From positions 496,001-560,000 of the forward strand of contig NZ_PGFA01000003.1 of NCBI RefSeq assembly GCF_002797555.1: a DNA stretch of 64,000 bases, given 5' to 3'. The position numbers and the translations under genes were made by a program. Origin of the DNA: Hymenobacter chitinivorans DSM 11115 (GTDB lineage: Bacteria > Bacteroidota > Bacteroidia > Cytophagales > Hymenobacteraceae). The notes below the pieces were generated by a model that ran no database searches, was not told where the DNA came from, and saw only the letters and a program-made list of their open reading frames with translations. The number at the start of each line of letters is the position of its first letter. The first letter of the stretch is position 1. Positions 8,860-18,392 of this stretch are shown here, piece by piece.

Positions 8860-9267
8860 ATGCTTCCTCCCGCCGACGCCTTCTTACCCGAGCTCCAGTT
8901 CCAAACCAGCCGCAGCAGCGGACCAGGCGGCCAGAACGTGAACAAGGTAGAGTCCCGGGTGGAGCTGCGCTTCCACCTCGGCAACTCCCAGCTGCTCACG
9001 GACGAGCAGAAGCAGACCTTGCTGGCAAAGCTGGCCTCGAAGCTGACGACGGAAGGTGAATTGCTGCTTACGGCCCAGGAAGACCGGAGCCAGCTGCGCA
9101 ACAAGGAAATCGTGGTCCAGAAGTTCTACGACACCCTGCGCAAGGCTTTGCACAAGCCCAAGCCCCGGAAGGCTACCAAGCCCAGCAAAGGCGCCGTCCG
9201 GCAGCGCCTGGAGTCCAAGAAAAAGCACGGCGAAAAGAAGGCTAACCGCGGCAAGCTGGATTTTTAG
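8860..9267 (+). CDS. arfB: Alternative ribosome-rescue factor ArfB (peptidyl-tRNA hydrolase)
   Basis: A 135-residue protein with the class I release-factor GGQ loop (SSGPGGQNVNKVESRVELRF, about residues 21-40) and the strongly basic C-terminal tail (KPKPRKATKPSKGAVRQRLE, KKKHGEKKANRGKLDF). It lacks codon-recognition domains, which is the ArfB/YaeJ architecture. The protein inserts its tail into the empty mRNA channel of stalled ribosomes and hydrolyses peptidyl-tRNA. It lies 48 bp after the membrane-protein gene and is convergent with mgtE. No hairpin terminator follows it; the 21-bp array lies downstream instead. Confidence 0.92.
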   Translation: MLPPADAFLPELQFQTSRSSGPGGQNVNKVESRVELRFHLGNSQLLTDEQKQTLLAKLASKLTTEGELLLTAQEDRSQLRNKEIVVQKFYDTLRKALHKPKPRKATKPSKGAVRQRLESKKKHGEKKANRGKLDF

Positions 9268-9430
9268 CCCGCAGCAAAGCGGCGTATTCGCGGCCCCGGG
9301 CCCACTGCTTCATTAAGGATGCTGCCGGGCGGTTCAAGCATCTTGCGCTGCTTTTGTCGAAAGGCTGGCGTAAACTTCCAAAGCCGACATTCTGGCTCTG
9401 ACCGCCAGCTAAACCCTTCTCTTGCCGTTG

Positions 9431-9640
9431 AAAGTCACTTTCCCTTCCTCCTTAGTGGCTACCGAGGACGCGTTAGCCACTAACGGGGAAGGGAAAGTGG
9501 TTACCGAACATACGTTAGCCACTTCTGCGGAAGCATTAGTCACTAACGTATCGTCATTAATGACTACCGAGCACGCCTTAGTCACTAATGACGATACGTT
9601 AGTGGTTAACGAGGCCGCGAAAGTGACTTTCTGGACAGCG
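9431..9640. repeat. Array of ten 21-bp units (array 1) between convergent genes
   Basis: The 429-bp gap between arfB and mgtE carries ten degenerate 21-bp units starting at 9431, 9452, 9473 and so on to 9620. Each begins with an 11-bp palindrome-like core, WWAGTNACTWW (TTAGTCACTAA in units 6 and 8). The end units 1 and 10 carry AAAGTCACTTTC and its reverse complement GAAAGTGACTTT. Further arms pair inside: 9541-9559 with 9586-9604 (19 bp perfect) and ACTTTCCCTTCC (9437-9448) with GGAAGGGAAAGT. The frame is open across the array, giving heptads such as LVTNDDT, but there is no ATG start, so I read it as a structured DNA/RNA element. I see nothing else in 9268-9430 or 9641-9696. Confidence 0.85.
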
Positions 9641-9696
9641 TAAAGGGCTTCGGCATTCTCGGCAAGGACTTCCGACGTTTTGCTCCCGGCGGCGGC

Positions 9697-11082
<1,386 letters not shown>

Positions 11083-11550
11083 GGAAAAAGTCAGGAGGGA
11101 GGTGCTTCGCTAGGCAGCAGATTGAGTGAGTAATTCGGCGCGCAAAAGTAGACCAAAAAACTGGCCCGGCCGCGCGGTAGTCCATCATTTTCCGTAACGC
11201 CAAACCTGGCCCGGCAATTCCCGGACCCGGGCGCAAATCTTGGACTTATCCGCGGTGGCTGGTTTCGGTGCCGCCGAGCTGCTGCTACCCGGTTCTGGGC
11301 CCTTGCCGCCGGCCCGACAAGGGCTGTTGCCGGCCCTAGCGCCCGGTTCAGCCGCCGTGGTTTTGCCTGGGTCACCTCGAAAAAATAATGTTTGCATAAC
11401 CCGCTCGGTAAGGCCCGATAAATCAAATTGGTAACGCCCTTCCCTTTCTACCCACCTTATTAAGTAGCTCAACGGTGGCAACTCCCCACGGCCAGCCCCG
11501 TTGGGAAATCGATATCCCGTGTACATTTGAACCTGCTTACTCCTTTTATT
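11083..11550. other. Intergenic region with divergent promoters
   Basis: These 468 bp separate divergent mgtE and the cyanophycinase-like gene. TACTTTTG on the minus strand (11150-11143) is a -7 box for mgtE. I see no convincing gene: the minus-strand frames across 11091-11526 are low-complexity, lack homology I recognise and overlap both promoters. A GC-rich block (11280-11350) contains imperfect repeats of CAAGGGCTGTTGCCGGCCC type without a clear fold. Confidence 0.5.
11501..11529 (+). promoter_or_regulatory. Bacteroidota-type promoter (TTG-N18-TACATTTG)
   Basis: TTG at 11501-11503 and a perfect -7 box TACATTTG at 11522-11529, 18 bp apart, match the Bacteroidota primary sigma-factor consensus. 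The predicted start site lies about 15-18 bp before the ATG at 11551. This also argues against the TTG at 11527 as a start codon. Confidence 0.65.
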
Positions 11551-12363
11551 ATGCCCCAGTCGTCCTCGTCACCCCTCGGAACGCTCGTGGCCCTCGGCGG
11601 CGGCGACGACGATGCCCTGCTGGCCCTGCTCGTCGATATGCTGGCCGACCCGGCCGCGCCCATCCTGATTCTGGCCATGGCCGCCAGCGACGCCACCGTG
11701 ACGGCCGGCAACTACAGCAAGGCCCTCAAGGAGCTGGGCGCCACCAACGTGTGCCACGTCAAGATCGACGAGCGCCACTCGGCCGACAAGCCCGCCTCGC
11801 TGCGCCGCTTAAAAGAGTCGCGCCTGGTCTTTTTTACCGGCGGCGACCAGGAAATGATAACCGAGTTTTTGCGTGGTACCGAGTTTTTGCGCGAGCTGAT
11901 TCACCGCTACCACACCCAGGCCGACTTCATCGTGGCCGGTACCAGCGCGGGGGCGTCGGTGATGCCCGAGCACATGCTCGTGTCGGGCTACGGCTGGCGG
12001 GCCCTGCGCAAGGGCGGCATCCGCACCGACCACGGCCTGGGCCTGATCAGCGGCGTGCTCATCGACCAGCACTTCGTGGAGCGGGGCCGCTTTGGGCGCC
12101 TGGCCCACGCCATGCTCACGCACTCCATGTGCCTGGGCTTGGGCCTGGCCGAGGAAACCGGCGTTATCATCCGGCGGGGGCAGGAAGCCGAAGTGTTTGG
12201 CGACGGCGTGGTGATGGCCGTGGATGGCAAGCACATGCACGGCAACAACCTGGGCCGCATCGGCCGCGGGGAGCCCGTGGCCGCCCAGGATTTCCGGGTG
12301 CACCTGCTAGTGAGCGGGCAACGGCTCAATTTGAAAACCCGGCAGGTAGTAAATGAGGAATAA
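11551..12363 (+). CDS. cphB: Cyanophycinase-like serine peptidase (S51 family)
   Basis: A 270-residue cytosolic protein. It has the S51/cyanophycinase landmarks: LVALGGGDDDALLALLVDML, RLVFFTGGDQEMI, the nucleophile elbow GTSAGASVMPEHM (Ser near residue 134), KGGIRTDHGLGLISGVLIDQHFVERGRFGRL and EETGVIIRRGQEAEVFGDG. Cyanophycinase cuts the Asp-Arg polymer cyanophycin into beta-Asp-Arg dipeptides. ATG 11551 is used because the promoter overlaps the earlier TTG. No cyanophycin synthetase is in the window, so the substrate may be scavenged polymer or an alternative peptide. A hairpin at 12407-12430 follows. Confidence 0.88.
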   Translation: MPQSSSSPLGTLVALGGGDDDALLALLVDMLADPAAPILILAMAASDATVTAGNYSKALKELGATNVCHVKIDERHSADKPASLRRLKESRLVFFTGGDQEMITEFLRGTEFLRELIHRYHTQADFIVAGTSAGASVMPEHMLVSGYGWRALRKGGIRTDHGLGLISGVLIDQHFVERGRFGRLAHAMLTHSMCLGLGLAEETGVIIRRGQEAEVFGDGVVMAVDGKHMHGNNLGRIGRGEPVAAQDFRVHLLVSGQRLNLKTRQVVNEE

Positions 12364-12406
12364 TAGCTGCATTTTTGGGCTGCAAACGCTGTTTGCCCAC
12401 CAATGA

Positions 12407-12430
12407 AAATAGTCGGCACGCCGACTATTT
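12407..12430. terminator. Perfect 11-bp hairpin between cphB and fadL-like gene
   Basis: AAATAGTCGGC-AC-GCCGACTATTT is a perfect stem followed by an AT-rich stretch with a T5 run. It probably terminates the cyanophycinase transcript. An operator for the next operon is possible, as it sits 65 bp before the fadL ATG, and TACATTTA (near-consensus -7) follows at about 12447. Confidence 0.6.
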
Positions 12431-12494
12431 AATTCATTTTTCTCCCTACATTTAATCCCAGTAACCCCTCATTCTCACCCTTTCCCCTTTTTTT

Positions 12495-13745
12495 ATGAAT
12501 TTAAAAACTCTACTCCTCGCGGGTGGTGCGCTGCTCTCGGGTACGGCAGCCTCAGCGGGTGGATACCAAGTGACGCTGGCCGGGATAAAGAACAACGGCA
12601 TGGGCGGCGTAGGTGTAGGCCTTTCCCTGGACCAGGCAGCCATGTTCTACAACCCCGGTGCCCTCGCCATGGTGCGGGAGCGGGGTGTGCAGCTCGGCGG
12701 CAACCTCACCTTTGCCCGCAACGCCTTCGTGGCCGAGGGTAGCACTACCCAGCGCGAGCTGCGCAATTCCATCAGCACGCCCTTCGGCCTGTTTGCTAGC
12801 TTCGGTCCCGCCGAGGGCAAGTTCCGCGCCGGCATTGCGGTGTACACGCCCTTCGGCAGCACGCTCAAGTATGCCGAAGGCTGGGAAGGCCGCACGGCTC
12901 TGACCGACATCGACCTGAAGTCTATCTACGTGCAGCCAACGTTCAGCTACGCCCTGACCGAGCAGCTGAGCGTGGGCGTGGGCGTGACGGTGCTGGCCTA
13001 CGGCGCCGTAAACCTGCAAAAGGATATTGCCCTGCCCGATTCCTACGGCCACATTGAGCTGGACGGCAAAGCCAAGACCAAAGTTGGCTACAACGCCGGC
13101 GTATTCTTCAAGCCTTCCTCGAAGCTGTCGGTGGGCATCAGCTACCGGTCCAAGATTGACGCTCAGGTAGAAGACGGCGACGTAACCTTCACGGGCATCG
13201 GCGCGGCCTTCGCCTCGTCGTTCAAAGCCACCAAGTTTGGCGCGACGCTGCCGCTGCCGGCTACCACCAGCCTGGGTCTGGGGATTATGCCCACCGAGAA
13301 GCTGACCATCGGGGCCGATATCAACTACGTGAACTGGAGCGCCTACCGCAACCTGGAGTTTGCCTTCAACGACGTAGTGGGCCCCTCGAACTTCTCGACC
13401 TCGAAGCGCTACTATCAGGATGCCTTCACCTTCCGCCTCGGCGGCCAATACAAGGTCACGGATAAGTTTACGGCCCGCGTGGGTGGCGCCTACGACAACT
13501 CACCGGTGAAAAACGGCTACGTAACGCCCGAAACGCCCGACGCCGACCGTTTCAGCGGTACCGTTGGGGCTTCGTACGCGGTGAACGAGCACTTCAGCGT
13601 AGACCTCTCCACGCAGTTTGTGACTTTCCAGAAGCGCAGCCAGAGCCAGCAGGACCTGATCAACAACCAAACGACGGACCGGATTGCCGGCACCTACAAG
13701 ACCAACATCGTAATTCCGGGTCTGGGCCTGAATTATAACTTCTAA
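12495..13745 (+). CDS. FadL/OmpP1-family outer-membrane hydrophobic-compound transporter
   Basis: A 416-residue protein: signal peptide (LLLAGGALLSGTAASAGG), the FadL N-terminal hatch (GGYQVTLAGIKNNGMGGVGVGLSLDQAAMFYNPGA), then beta strands with the family pattern (TPFGSTLKYAEGWEGR, DLKSIYVQPTFSYALTEQLSVGVG) and a C-terminal aromatic residue (LGLNYNF). FadL proteins move fatty acids and other hydrophobic molecules across the outer membrane. The gene is 20 bp upstream of a GDSL hydrolase on the same strand. This pairing is frequent in Bacteroidota and suggests extracellular or periplasmic lipid hydrolysis coupled to uptake. Confidence 0.92.
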   Translation: MNLKTLLLAGGALLSGTAASAGGYQVTLAGIKNNGMGGVGVGLSLDQAAMFYNPGALAMVRERGVQLGGNLTFARNAFVAEGSTTQRELRNSISTPFGLFASFGPAEGKFRAGIAVYTPFGSTLKYAEGWEGRTALTDIDLKSIYVQPTFSYALTEQLSVGVGVTVLAYGAVNLQKDIALPDSYGHIELDGKAKTKVGYNAGVFFKPSSKLSVGISYRSKIDAQVEDGDVTFTGIGAAFASSFKATKFGATLPLPATTSLGLGIMPTEKLTIGADINYVNWSAYRNLEFAFNDVVGPSNFSTSKRYYQDAFTFRLGGQYKVTDKFTARVGGAYDNSPVKNGYVTPETPDADRFSGTVGASYAVNEHFSVDLSTQFVTFQKRSQSQQDLINNQTTDRIAGTYKTNIVIPGLGLNYNF

Positions 13746-13765
13746 TTCCCATCGCCTCTCGTCTC

Positions 13766-15205
13766 ATGAATACTACATTGTTTCGCAAGTTGGTGCCGGT
13801 GGCACTGCTGGGGCTGGGTTTTACTACCGCTTGTCAGCCCGACATCGAGGATCAGTACCCGGTCAGCAAAGGCTCGGCTGATTTCACCCGCTACATCTCG
13901 GTGGGCAACTCCCTGACGGCCGGCTACTCCGATGGGGGCCTGTACCTGGAAGGCCAGCTCAGCTCGTATCCCAACCTGCTGGCCGGGCAGTTCAAGCAAG
14001 CCGGCGGCGGCGACTTCAACCAGCCTTTGTTCACCGAAGCGCAAAGCAACGGCTCGGGCTACCTGCGGTTGGTGGGCATTGTCAACGGTAGCCCGGTAAC
14101 GGCTTCGGTGACGAGCAACCTGGCCGTGCGCAGCGCCTCGCCGCTGCTCTACACGCGCTACGACGGCCCCGTAAACAACCTGGGCGTGCCTGGCATCCGC
14201 CTGGCCGACATCCAGACGCCGGGCTACGGCAGCACCCAGGGCAACCCCTACTTCGAGCGGATTACGCCCACGGCCAGCGCCACCCAGACCTACTTCCAGC
14301 GCGTGAAGGCCGAGGCCGCCACTGCTACGTTCTTCACTAACTGGCTCGGCAACAACGACGTGCTGGGCTACGCTACCACTGGTGGGGCTTCCACGGCCGC
14401 GGCTTCTACCATTACCAACACGGATACCTTCCGGCTCAAGTACAACCGTATTGTGAACGTGTTGACGGCCAATGGTGCCAAAGGTGTGCTGGCAACCATT
14501 CCCGACGTGACGACCATTCCGTTCTTCACCACCGTAGGCCCCTCGTTTAAGGCCACGCTGCAGTCGAAGCAGGTTCCTGGCCTCATCGTAATGTCGGGCT
14601 CGGCGGCCGGTGGTGCTCCGGGCTATACTAACCGCAAGCCTATCACGACGGCAGATATCAAGGATGCCGCCGGCACTGGCCGGCAGCTGTTCACCCTGAC
14701 CGCCGCGCCGTTTCTGCCTCTGGTTGGTACGCCTACGGGTCGTCCCTGGCGTTACATCTACGGGCAGAGCGGGCAGCCCGCCATTGGTTTCCCGCTGTTC
14801 CTCGCAGCCTATGGCATCGATACGACCAAGGTATTTGGTGTAACCAACGAAAACCCGATTCCCAGCGCCTTTATACTGGATGACTCGGAGCAAAACGCAA
14901 TTCGCACGGCGCTGACGTCTTTCAACACGACTATCCGCAACAAGGCGGCTGAAAAAGGTCTGGCTCTGTTCGATGCCAACACCTTCTTCACGGTAGTAAG
15001 CGGCGGCGGTATCGTGACCAATAACATCAACAACACGTCGGCTTACATCACCGGCAACCTGTTCTCGCTGGACGGTGTGCATCCCACGCCCCGTGGCTAC
15101 GCCATTGTTGCCAACGAGATGATCAAGGCCATCAACGCGACGTACGGGGCCTCGGTGCCGTTCGTGAATGCCGGTAATTACCGGGGCGTGCGGTTCCCCC
15201 AATAA
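13766..15205 (+). CDS. SGNH/GDSL hydrolase lipoprotein
   Basis: A 479-residue lipoprotein (LLGLGFTTACQPDIED). SGNH blocks are visible: block I ISVGNSLTAGYSDGGLY (GNSL variant of GDSL, catalytic Ser near residue 49), the block III-type Asn in FTNWLGNNDVLGY, and block V SLDGVHPTPRGYAIVANEM with catalytic Asp and His near 438-441. It is longer than simple GDSL esterases because of inserted segments. It forms a two-gene operon with the FadL-like gene. The inferred role is an outer-membrane-associated esterase or lipase whose product enters through the FadL channel. Confidence 0.9.
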   Translation: MNTTLFRKLVPVALLGLGFTTACQPDIEDQYPVSKGSADFTRYISVGNSLTAGYSDGGLYLEGQLSSYPNLLAGQFKQAGGGDFNQPLFTEAQSNGSGYLRLVGIVNGSPVTASVTSNLAVRSASPLLYTRYDGPVNNLGVPGIRLADIQTPGYGSTQGNPYFERITPTASATQTYFQRVKAEAATATFFTNWLGNNDVLGYATTGGASTAAASTITNTDTFRLKYNRIVNVLTANGAKGVLATIPDVTTIPFFTTVGPSFKATLQSKQVPGLIVMSGSAAGGAPGYTNRKPITTADIKDAAGTGRQLFTLTAAPFLPLVGTPTGRPWRYIYGQSGQPAIGFPLFLAAYGIDTTKVFGVTNENPIPSAFILDDSEQNAIRTALTSFNTTIRNKAAEKGLALFDANTFFTVVSGGGIVTNNINNTSAYITGNLFSLDGVHPTPRGYAIVANEMIKAINATYGASVPFVNAGNYRGVRFPQ

Positions 15206-15226
15206 AGGGTGCTTTCTGCCTTAACA

Positions 15227-15261
15227 AGCTCCTTCCCGGTTTCCGGGAAGGAGCTTTTTTT
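15227..15261 (+). terminator. Rho-independent terminator
   Basis: AGCTCCTTCCCGG / CCGGGAAGGAGCT form a 13-bp perfect stem with a short loop and a T7 run, 22 bp after the GDSL hydrolase stop codon. Apart from this and the promoter at 15413-15445, I see nothing in 15206-15520. Confidence 0.9.
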
Positions 15262-15412
15262 ATGCCCCTACACCAGATTGCTACCGCCCCGGGCCCGACT
15301 GGCTACCGGAAACTGAGAAAGGCTACATATAAATGTGATGCAATAAAATATTGTTAAATGTATAGCGGGAGCCGCTGGAGGTTGCTAGGGCCGAATCATG
15401 TGAGGAGCCGTT

Positions 15413-15445
15413 TTTGCGGGCCGCGGAGGCGGCATTCTACCTTTG
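15413..15445 (+). promoter_or_regulatory. Promoter TTTG-N21-TACCTTTG
   Basis: TTTG at 15413-15416 and a perfect -7 box TACCTTTG at 15438-15445 lie 76 bp before the lipocalin-like gene start at 15521. The predicted leader is about 70 nt. Confidence 0.6.
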
Positions 15446-15520
15446 TTGCACACTCGCAGCCGGCGTCTTGCTGGCGGGGCAACAATACTTTTTCCCAACC
15501 TCCTTCTTCCTACCTGCGCT

Positions 15521-16006
15521 ATGAAAACGCACTTCCGCTTCCCAATGCTGGCTTTGCTGGCCGCTACTACTCTGGTTTCGTCCTGCACGAAAGACAAGGA
15601 AAACCAGCCCGCTCCCAAAACCAAAACCGAGATGCTGTCGGGCAAAGACTGGGTGCTGACGGGCCAGACCGTGACCCCCGGCCTGCGGGCAGATGACGGC
15701 ACCATCGTAACCGACCTGTTTCCCTACCTCGACGACTGCGACAAGGACGATTTGATGCGCTACGAAACCAGCGGCAGCTGCGTGCTCAACGAAGGCCCCT
15801 CGCGCTGCGAGCCCACCAGTCCTCAGCAGTATGCCGGCACTTGGTCGTTCGAGAGCAACGAAACCGTGCTCAAAACCAGCATCCAAAGCCTGGGCAACAG
15901 CAGCTTTAACCTCGTGGAGCTCAATGATAACTCGCTGAAGCTAAGTGGTATTCGCCGCATTGAGAATGCCGAGTACAAATTTACGTATACCTACGCCAAG
16001 AAGTAA
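15521..16006 (+). CDS. Lipocalin-like lipoprotein (paralogue 1 of 3)
   Basis: A 161-residue lipoprotein (ATTLVSSCTKDKE). ATG 15521 is chosen because the signal peptide starts there. The mature part has the Bacteroidota lipocalin-like pattern: K(D/N)WxL near the N-terminus (SGKDWVLTGQTV), then CDKDDLMRYE, GPSRCEP, QQYAGTWSFESNE, and a final strand YKFTYTYAKK. The same framework recurs in 16209-16673 and 17917-18378, with two conserved Cys (C-[DE]-K-D-x and [KR]C) that could form a disulfide. Small eight-stranded barrels of this kind are usually ligand-binding or surface proteins. No partner gene indicates a ligand. Confidence 0.75.
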   Translation: MKTHFRFPMLALLAATTLVSSCTKDKENQPAPKTKTEMLSGKDWVLTGQTVTPGLRADDGTIVTDLFPYLDDCDKDDLMRYETSGSCVLNEGPSRCEPTSPQQYAGTWSFESNETVLKTSIQSLGNSSFNLVELNDNSLKLSGIRRIENAEYKFTYTYAKK

Positions 16007-16208
16007 GCCTGGCCGTTTGCCCCCGGGGTGGCCTGCCGGTAGTGGTGGGCCGCCCCGGGGAGCTAGGTCCGGTGCCGAATGGGCCGGCATTTATCTTCTG
16101 CTAGCTTTGTAGGCTGCTCTAGCTGGGCCCCGCCTCCCCAACACTGGTTTGGAGGCGTTGTGCACTGGCCTGGCCAGCAGCAAGTCGTTCTACCTTTTAT
16201 CATTTTCT

Positions 16209-16673
16209 ATGAAACGTTTACCTATTGCCATTCTGGCCTTGGCTTGTGCTTTTACGGGCTGTAAGAAGGAGGAAGAAGCGGCTCCTTCTAAAACCTCGCT
16301 GCTCACCGCCCGCAACTGGCGGCTGATTGCTGACGTGAGTAGCATTACTAGCGGCGGCAAAACCACGAGCTACGATGAGTTTGCCGATTACGACGAGTGC
16401 GAGAAAGACAACTTCACCAAATTCAGCTCCGACAAAAAGGTGACCGTGGACGAGGGCAAGCTCAAGTGCGACCCGAATGGCGACCAGCAAAGCAGCGGCA
16501 CCTGGGACTTTAACTCCGATCAAACCAAGCTTCTGCTCGACTCGCCCGACCTGGGGGGAGTAGTGATTCCCTTTGAGCTGGTTGAGCTGGGTGCCAACAC
16601 CATGAAGCTTCGCATTACCCAAACGCTGGGCGCCGATTCCTACTCGGAAATTTACACGTTTAGCGCCCTGTAA
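16209..16673 (+). CDS. Lipocalin-like lipoprotein (paralogue 2 of 3)
   Basis: A 154-residue lipoprotein (LALACAFTGCKKEEEAAP) starting at ATG 16209; a TAGCTTTG box at 16102-16109 may be its own -7 element. The mature region keeps the same framework as its neighbours: TARNWRLIADV, CEKDNFTKFSSDKKVTVDEGKLKC (interrupted here only by line length in other members), QQSSGTWDFNSD and EIYTFSAL at the end. Residues between the conserved Cys are better conserved than the rest, suggesting a structural disulfide. The paralogues lie within 3 kb, consistent with local duplication. A bidirectional hairpin follows. Confidence 0.75.
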   Translation: MKRLPIAILALACAFTGCKKEEEAAPSKTSLLTARNWRLIADVSSITSGGKTTSYDEFADYDECEKDNFTKFSSDKKVTVDEGKLKCDPNGDQQSSGTWDFNSDQTKLLLDSPDLGGVVIPFELVELGANTMKLRITQTLGADSYSEIYTFSAL

Positions 16674-16695
16674 AGCGCTGCCGCACCCATACGCT

Positions 16696-16729
16696 AAAAG
16701 GCCCGTTCTGCTACCAGAACGGGCCTTTT
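16696..16729. terminator. Bidirectional hairpin terminator
   Basis: AAAAGGCCCGTTCTG / CAGAACGGGCCTTTT form a 15-bp perfect stem with a 4-nt loop between the convergent lipocalin-like gene and ypdA. Confidence 0.9.
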
Positions 16730-16739
16730 GGCGTGGGGA

Positions 16740-17741
16740 TTAGTCTGCTTGTGGTTCTGCCAGGCGGGCCGCAATGATGGCCGCGTGGTGGCGCCCGTTT
16801 TCGATAAACCAGCGGCTGGTGTTGAGGCCCCCGCACACGGTGCCGGCCAAGAACACGCCCAACCGGTTGGTTTCGAAGGTTTCCGGATTGTGGGTCGGCG
16901 TGCGGGCCGCGTCGTCCTGAAACGAAACGCCCAGAGCTTCGAGCAGGCTGTAGTCAGGGCGGTAGCCGGTCAGGGCGTAGACGTAGTCGGCGGGCAGCTG
17001 CTGCTCACCCCCGGGTGTGACGACGGTAACGCCCGCCGCCGAAATACTCTGCACCGTCGTGTGGTAGAAAGCCCGAATTCGGCCTTCGGCAATACGGTTG
17101 AGCAAGTCGGGCCGAATCCAGTACTTCACCGACTCCGACACGGCGGCCCCGCGCACCACCAGCGTGACCTGGGCCCCGGCCCGCACGAGCTGCAGCGCCG
17201 CTTTGGCCGCCGAGTTTTTGGCCCCGATAATCACCACCGACTGCCCCATGTGGGCGTAGGGCTCCTTGTAGTAGTAGCTCACGTGCGGCGCGTCTTCGCC
17301 GGGCACGCCCAGGCGGTTGGGCACGTCGAAAAAGCCAGTCGCCACGATGACAAAGCGCGTGGCCAGCGTGCCTTTCTCCGTCACGACTTCGTAGGCGCCG
17401 GGCGTGCCGGTGAGGCGTAACACCCGCTCGTAGAGGCGCAGGGTAAGGTTTTCGGCCACGGCCACGCGGCGGTAATAGTCGAGGGCGTCTTCGCGCAGGG
17501 GTTTATAATGAGCCGTGGGGAAAGGGTAGCCCCCGATTTCGAGCAGCTCGGGCGTGGAGAAAAACTCCATGTTGGTAGGGTAGCCCACCAGGGAATTGAC
17601 CAGGGCCCCTTTATCGACCACGCACACGCTCAGGCCCCGGCGCTGCGCTTCCAGGGCGCAGGCCAGGCCCACGGGCCCAGCCCCGATAACTACCACGTCG
17701 TAGGCGGCCGGCGCGGCAGCAGAATTGATATTTTCCAGCAT
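16740..17741 (-). CDS. ypdA: YpdA family bacillithiol disulfide reductase (Bdr)
   Basis: A 333-residue FAD/NAD(P)-dependent reductase. It has the FAD-binding Rossmann motif (YDVVVIGAGPVGLACALEA, about 14-32), the YpdA-type GYPTNMEFFSTPELLEIGGYP segment, a second nucleotide-binding motif (VVIIGAKNSAAKAALQL, about 163-179) and the conserved Cys in GTVCGGLNTS near 303. It lacks the CxxC redox pair of thioredoxin reductases, as expected for YpdA. It recycles oxidised bacillithiol with NADPH. YtxJ at 49824 and knowledge that Bacteroidota make bacillithiol support the call. Confidence 0.9.
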   Translation of the reverse strand: MLENINSAAAPAAYDVVVIGAGPVGLACALEAQRRGLSVCVVDKGALVNSLVGYPTNMEFFSTPELLEIGGYPFPTAHYKPLREDALDYYRRVAVAENLTLRLYERVLRLTGTPGAYEVVTEKGTLATRFVIVATGFFDVPNRLGVPGEDAPHVSYYYKEPYAHMGQSVVIIGAKNSAAKAALQLVRAGAQVTLVVRGAAVSESVKYWIRPDLLNRIAEGRIRAFYHTTVQSISAAGVTVVTPGGEQQLPADYVYALTGYRPDYSLLEALGVSFQDDAARTPTHNPETFETNRLGVFLAGTVCGGLNTSRWFIENGRHHAAIIAARLAEPQAD

Positions 17742-17916
17742 AACACGTCTAATACCCGGGAGCTTTGCTTCTGGTTTACAAAAAAGCGAAGATACCCGCC
17801 CGGGCCAGCTTGGCTTAAGGAAGACCAGCGGGTTCTACCTGACGGGGGGAGGATGCAACTTCTGGGTTCCAGACCAAACTGCGTAACTTGGCAGTTCATC
17901 CCGCAGTTGGCTTGTT

Positions 17917-18378
17917 ATGCAACGTGTACGTCTGTTTTGGCTGGTTTGCCTGGCACTAAGCTTGAGTGCGGGCTGCAAAAAGGAGAAAACCGATTCGAAA
18001 GCCGCCCTGCTGCTCGATAAAAACTGGCAGGTCCAAGCCATTTCCATTACTTCTACCGGTGCCCAGGCCGGCACCGTGGATGGCTACGCCCTGCTGCAGC
18101 CCTGCGAAAAGGACAATTACCTGCGCTTCAGCGCCGACAAAACCCTGGAACAAAACGAGGGTGCCAACCGCTGCGCCGACAAGCCCCAGCAGTCGAAAGG
18201 CAGCTGGGACGTGCACCCCGACTATACCACCATCAGCTTGCAACTACCCGAATATAGCCGGGTGGCCGCCGTGCAAATGGACATCGTGACGCTGGAAGAA
18301 AGCCGGCTGGTGCTGAAGAGCACCGTGGTGCAGCCCGACCAGACCGTAGTGACGCTCACGACCTTCGGGGTGCAGTAG
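17917..18378 (+). CDS. Lipocalin-like lipoprotein (paralogue 3 of 3)
   Basis: A 153-residue lipoprotein (LALSLSAGCKKEKTDS). It shares the framework of the two upstream paralogues: DKNWQVQAISI, CEKDNYLRFSADKTLEQNEG, NRCADKPQQSKGSWDV and a late beta-strand segment. It is separated from them by the minus-strand ypdA gene, so the family was probably duplicated before or around that insertion. Only 14 bp separate it from the convergent DoxX gene, with no hairpin between. Ligand and role unknown. Confidence 0.75.
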   Translation: MQRVRLFWLVCLALSLSAGCKKEKTDSKAALLLDKNWQVQAISITSTGAQAGTVDGYALLQPCEKDNYLRFSADKTLEQNEGANRCADKPQQSKGSWDVHPDYTTISLQLPEYSRVAAVQMDIVTLEESRLVLKSTVVQPDQTVVTLTTFGVQ

Positions 18379-18392
18379 AAGCTTTGGGGCCG

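Noticed and set aside
9422..9643. Heptad-repeat ORF on the plus strand
   Set aside because: It has no ATG start, and the open frame follows from a 21-bp period divisible by three. The palindromic conservation is better explained by DNA or RNA structure.
11091..11526. Two minus-strand ORFs between mgtE and cphB
   Set aside because: Low-complexity translations without recognisable features, overlapping promoters for both neighbours.
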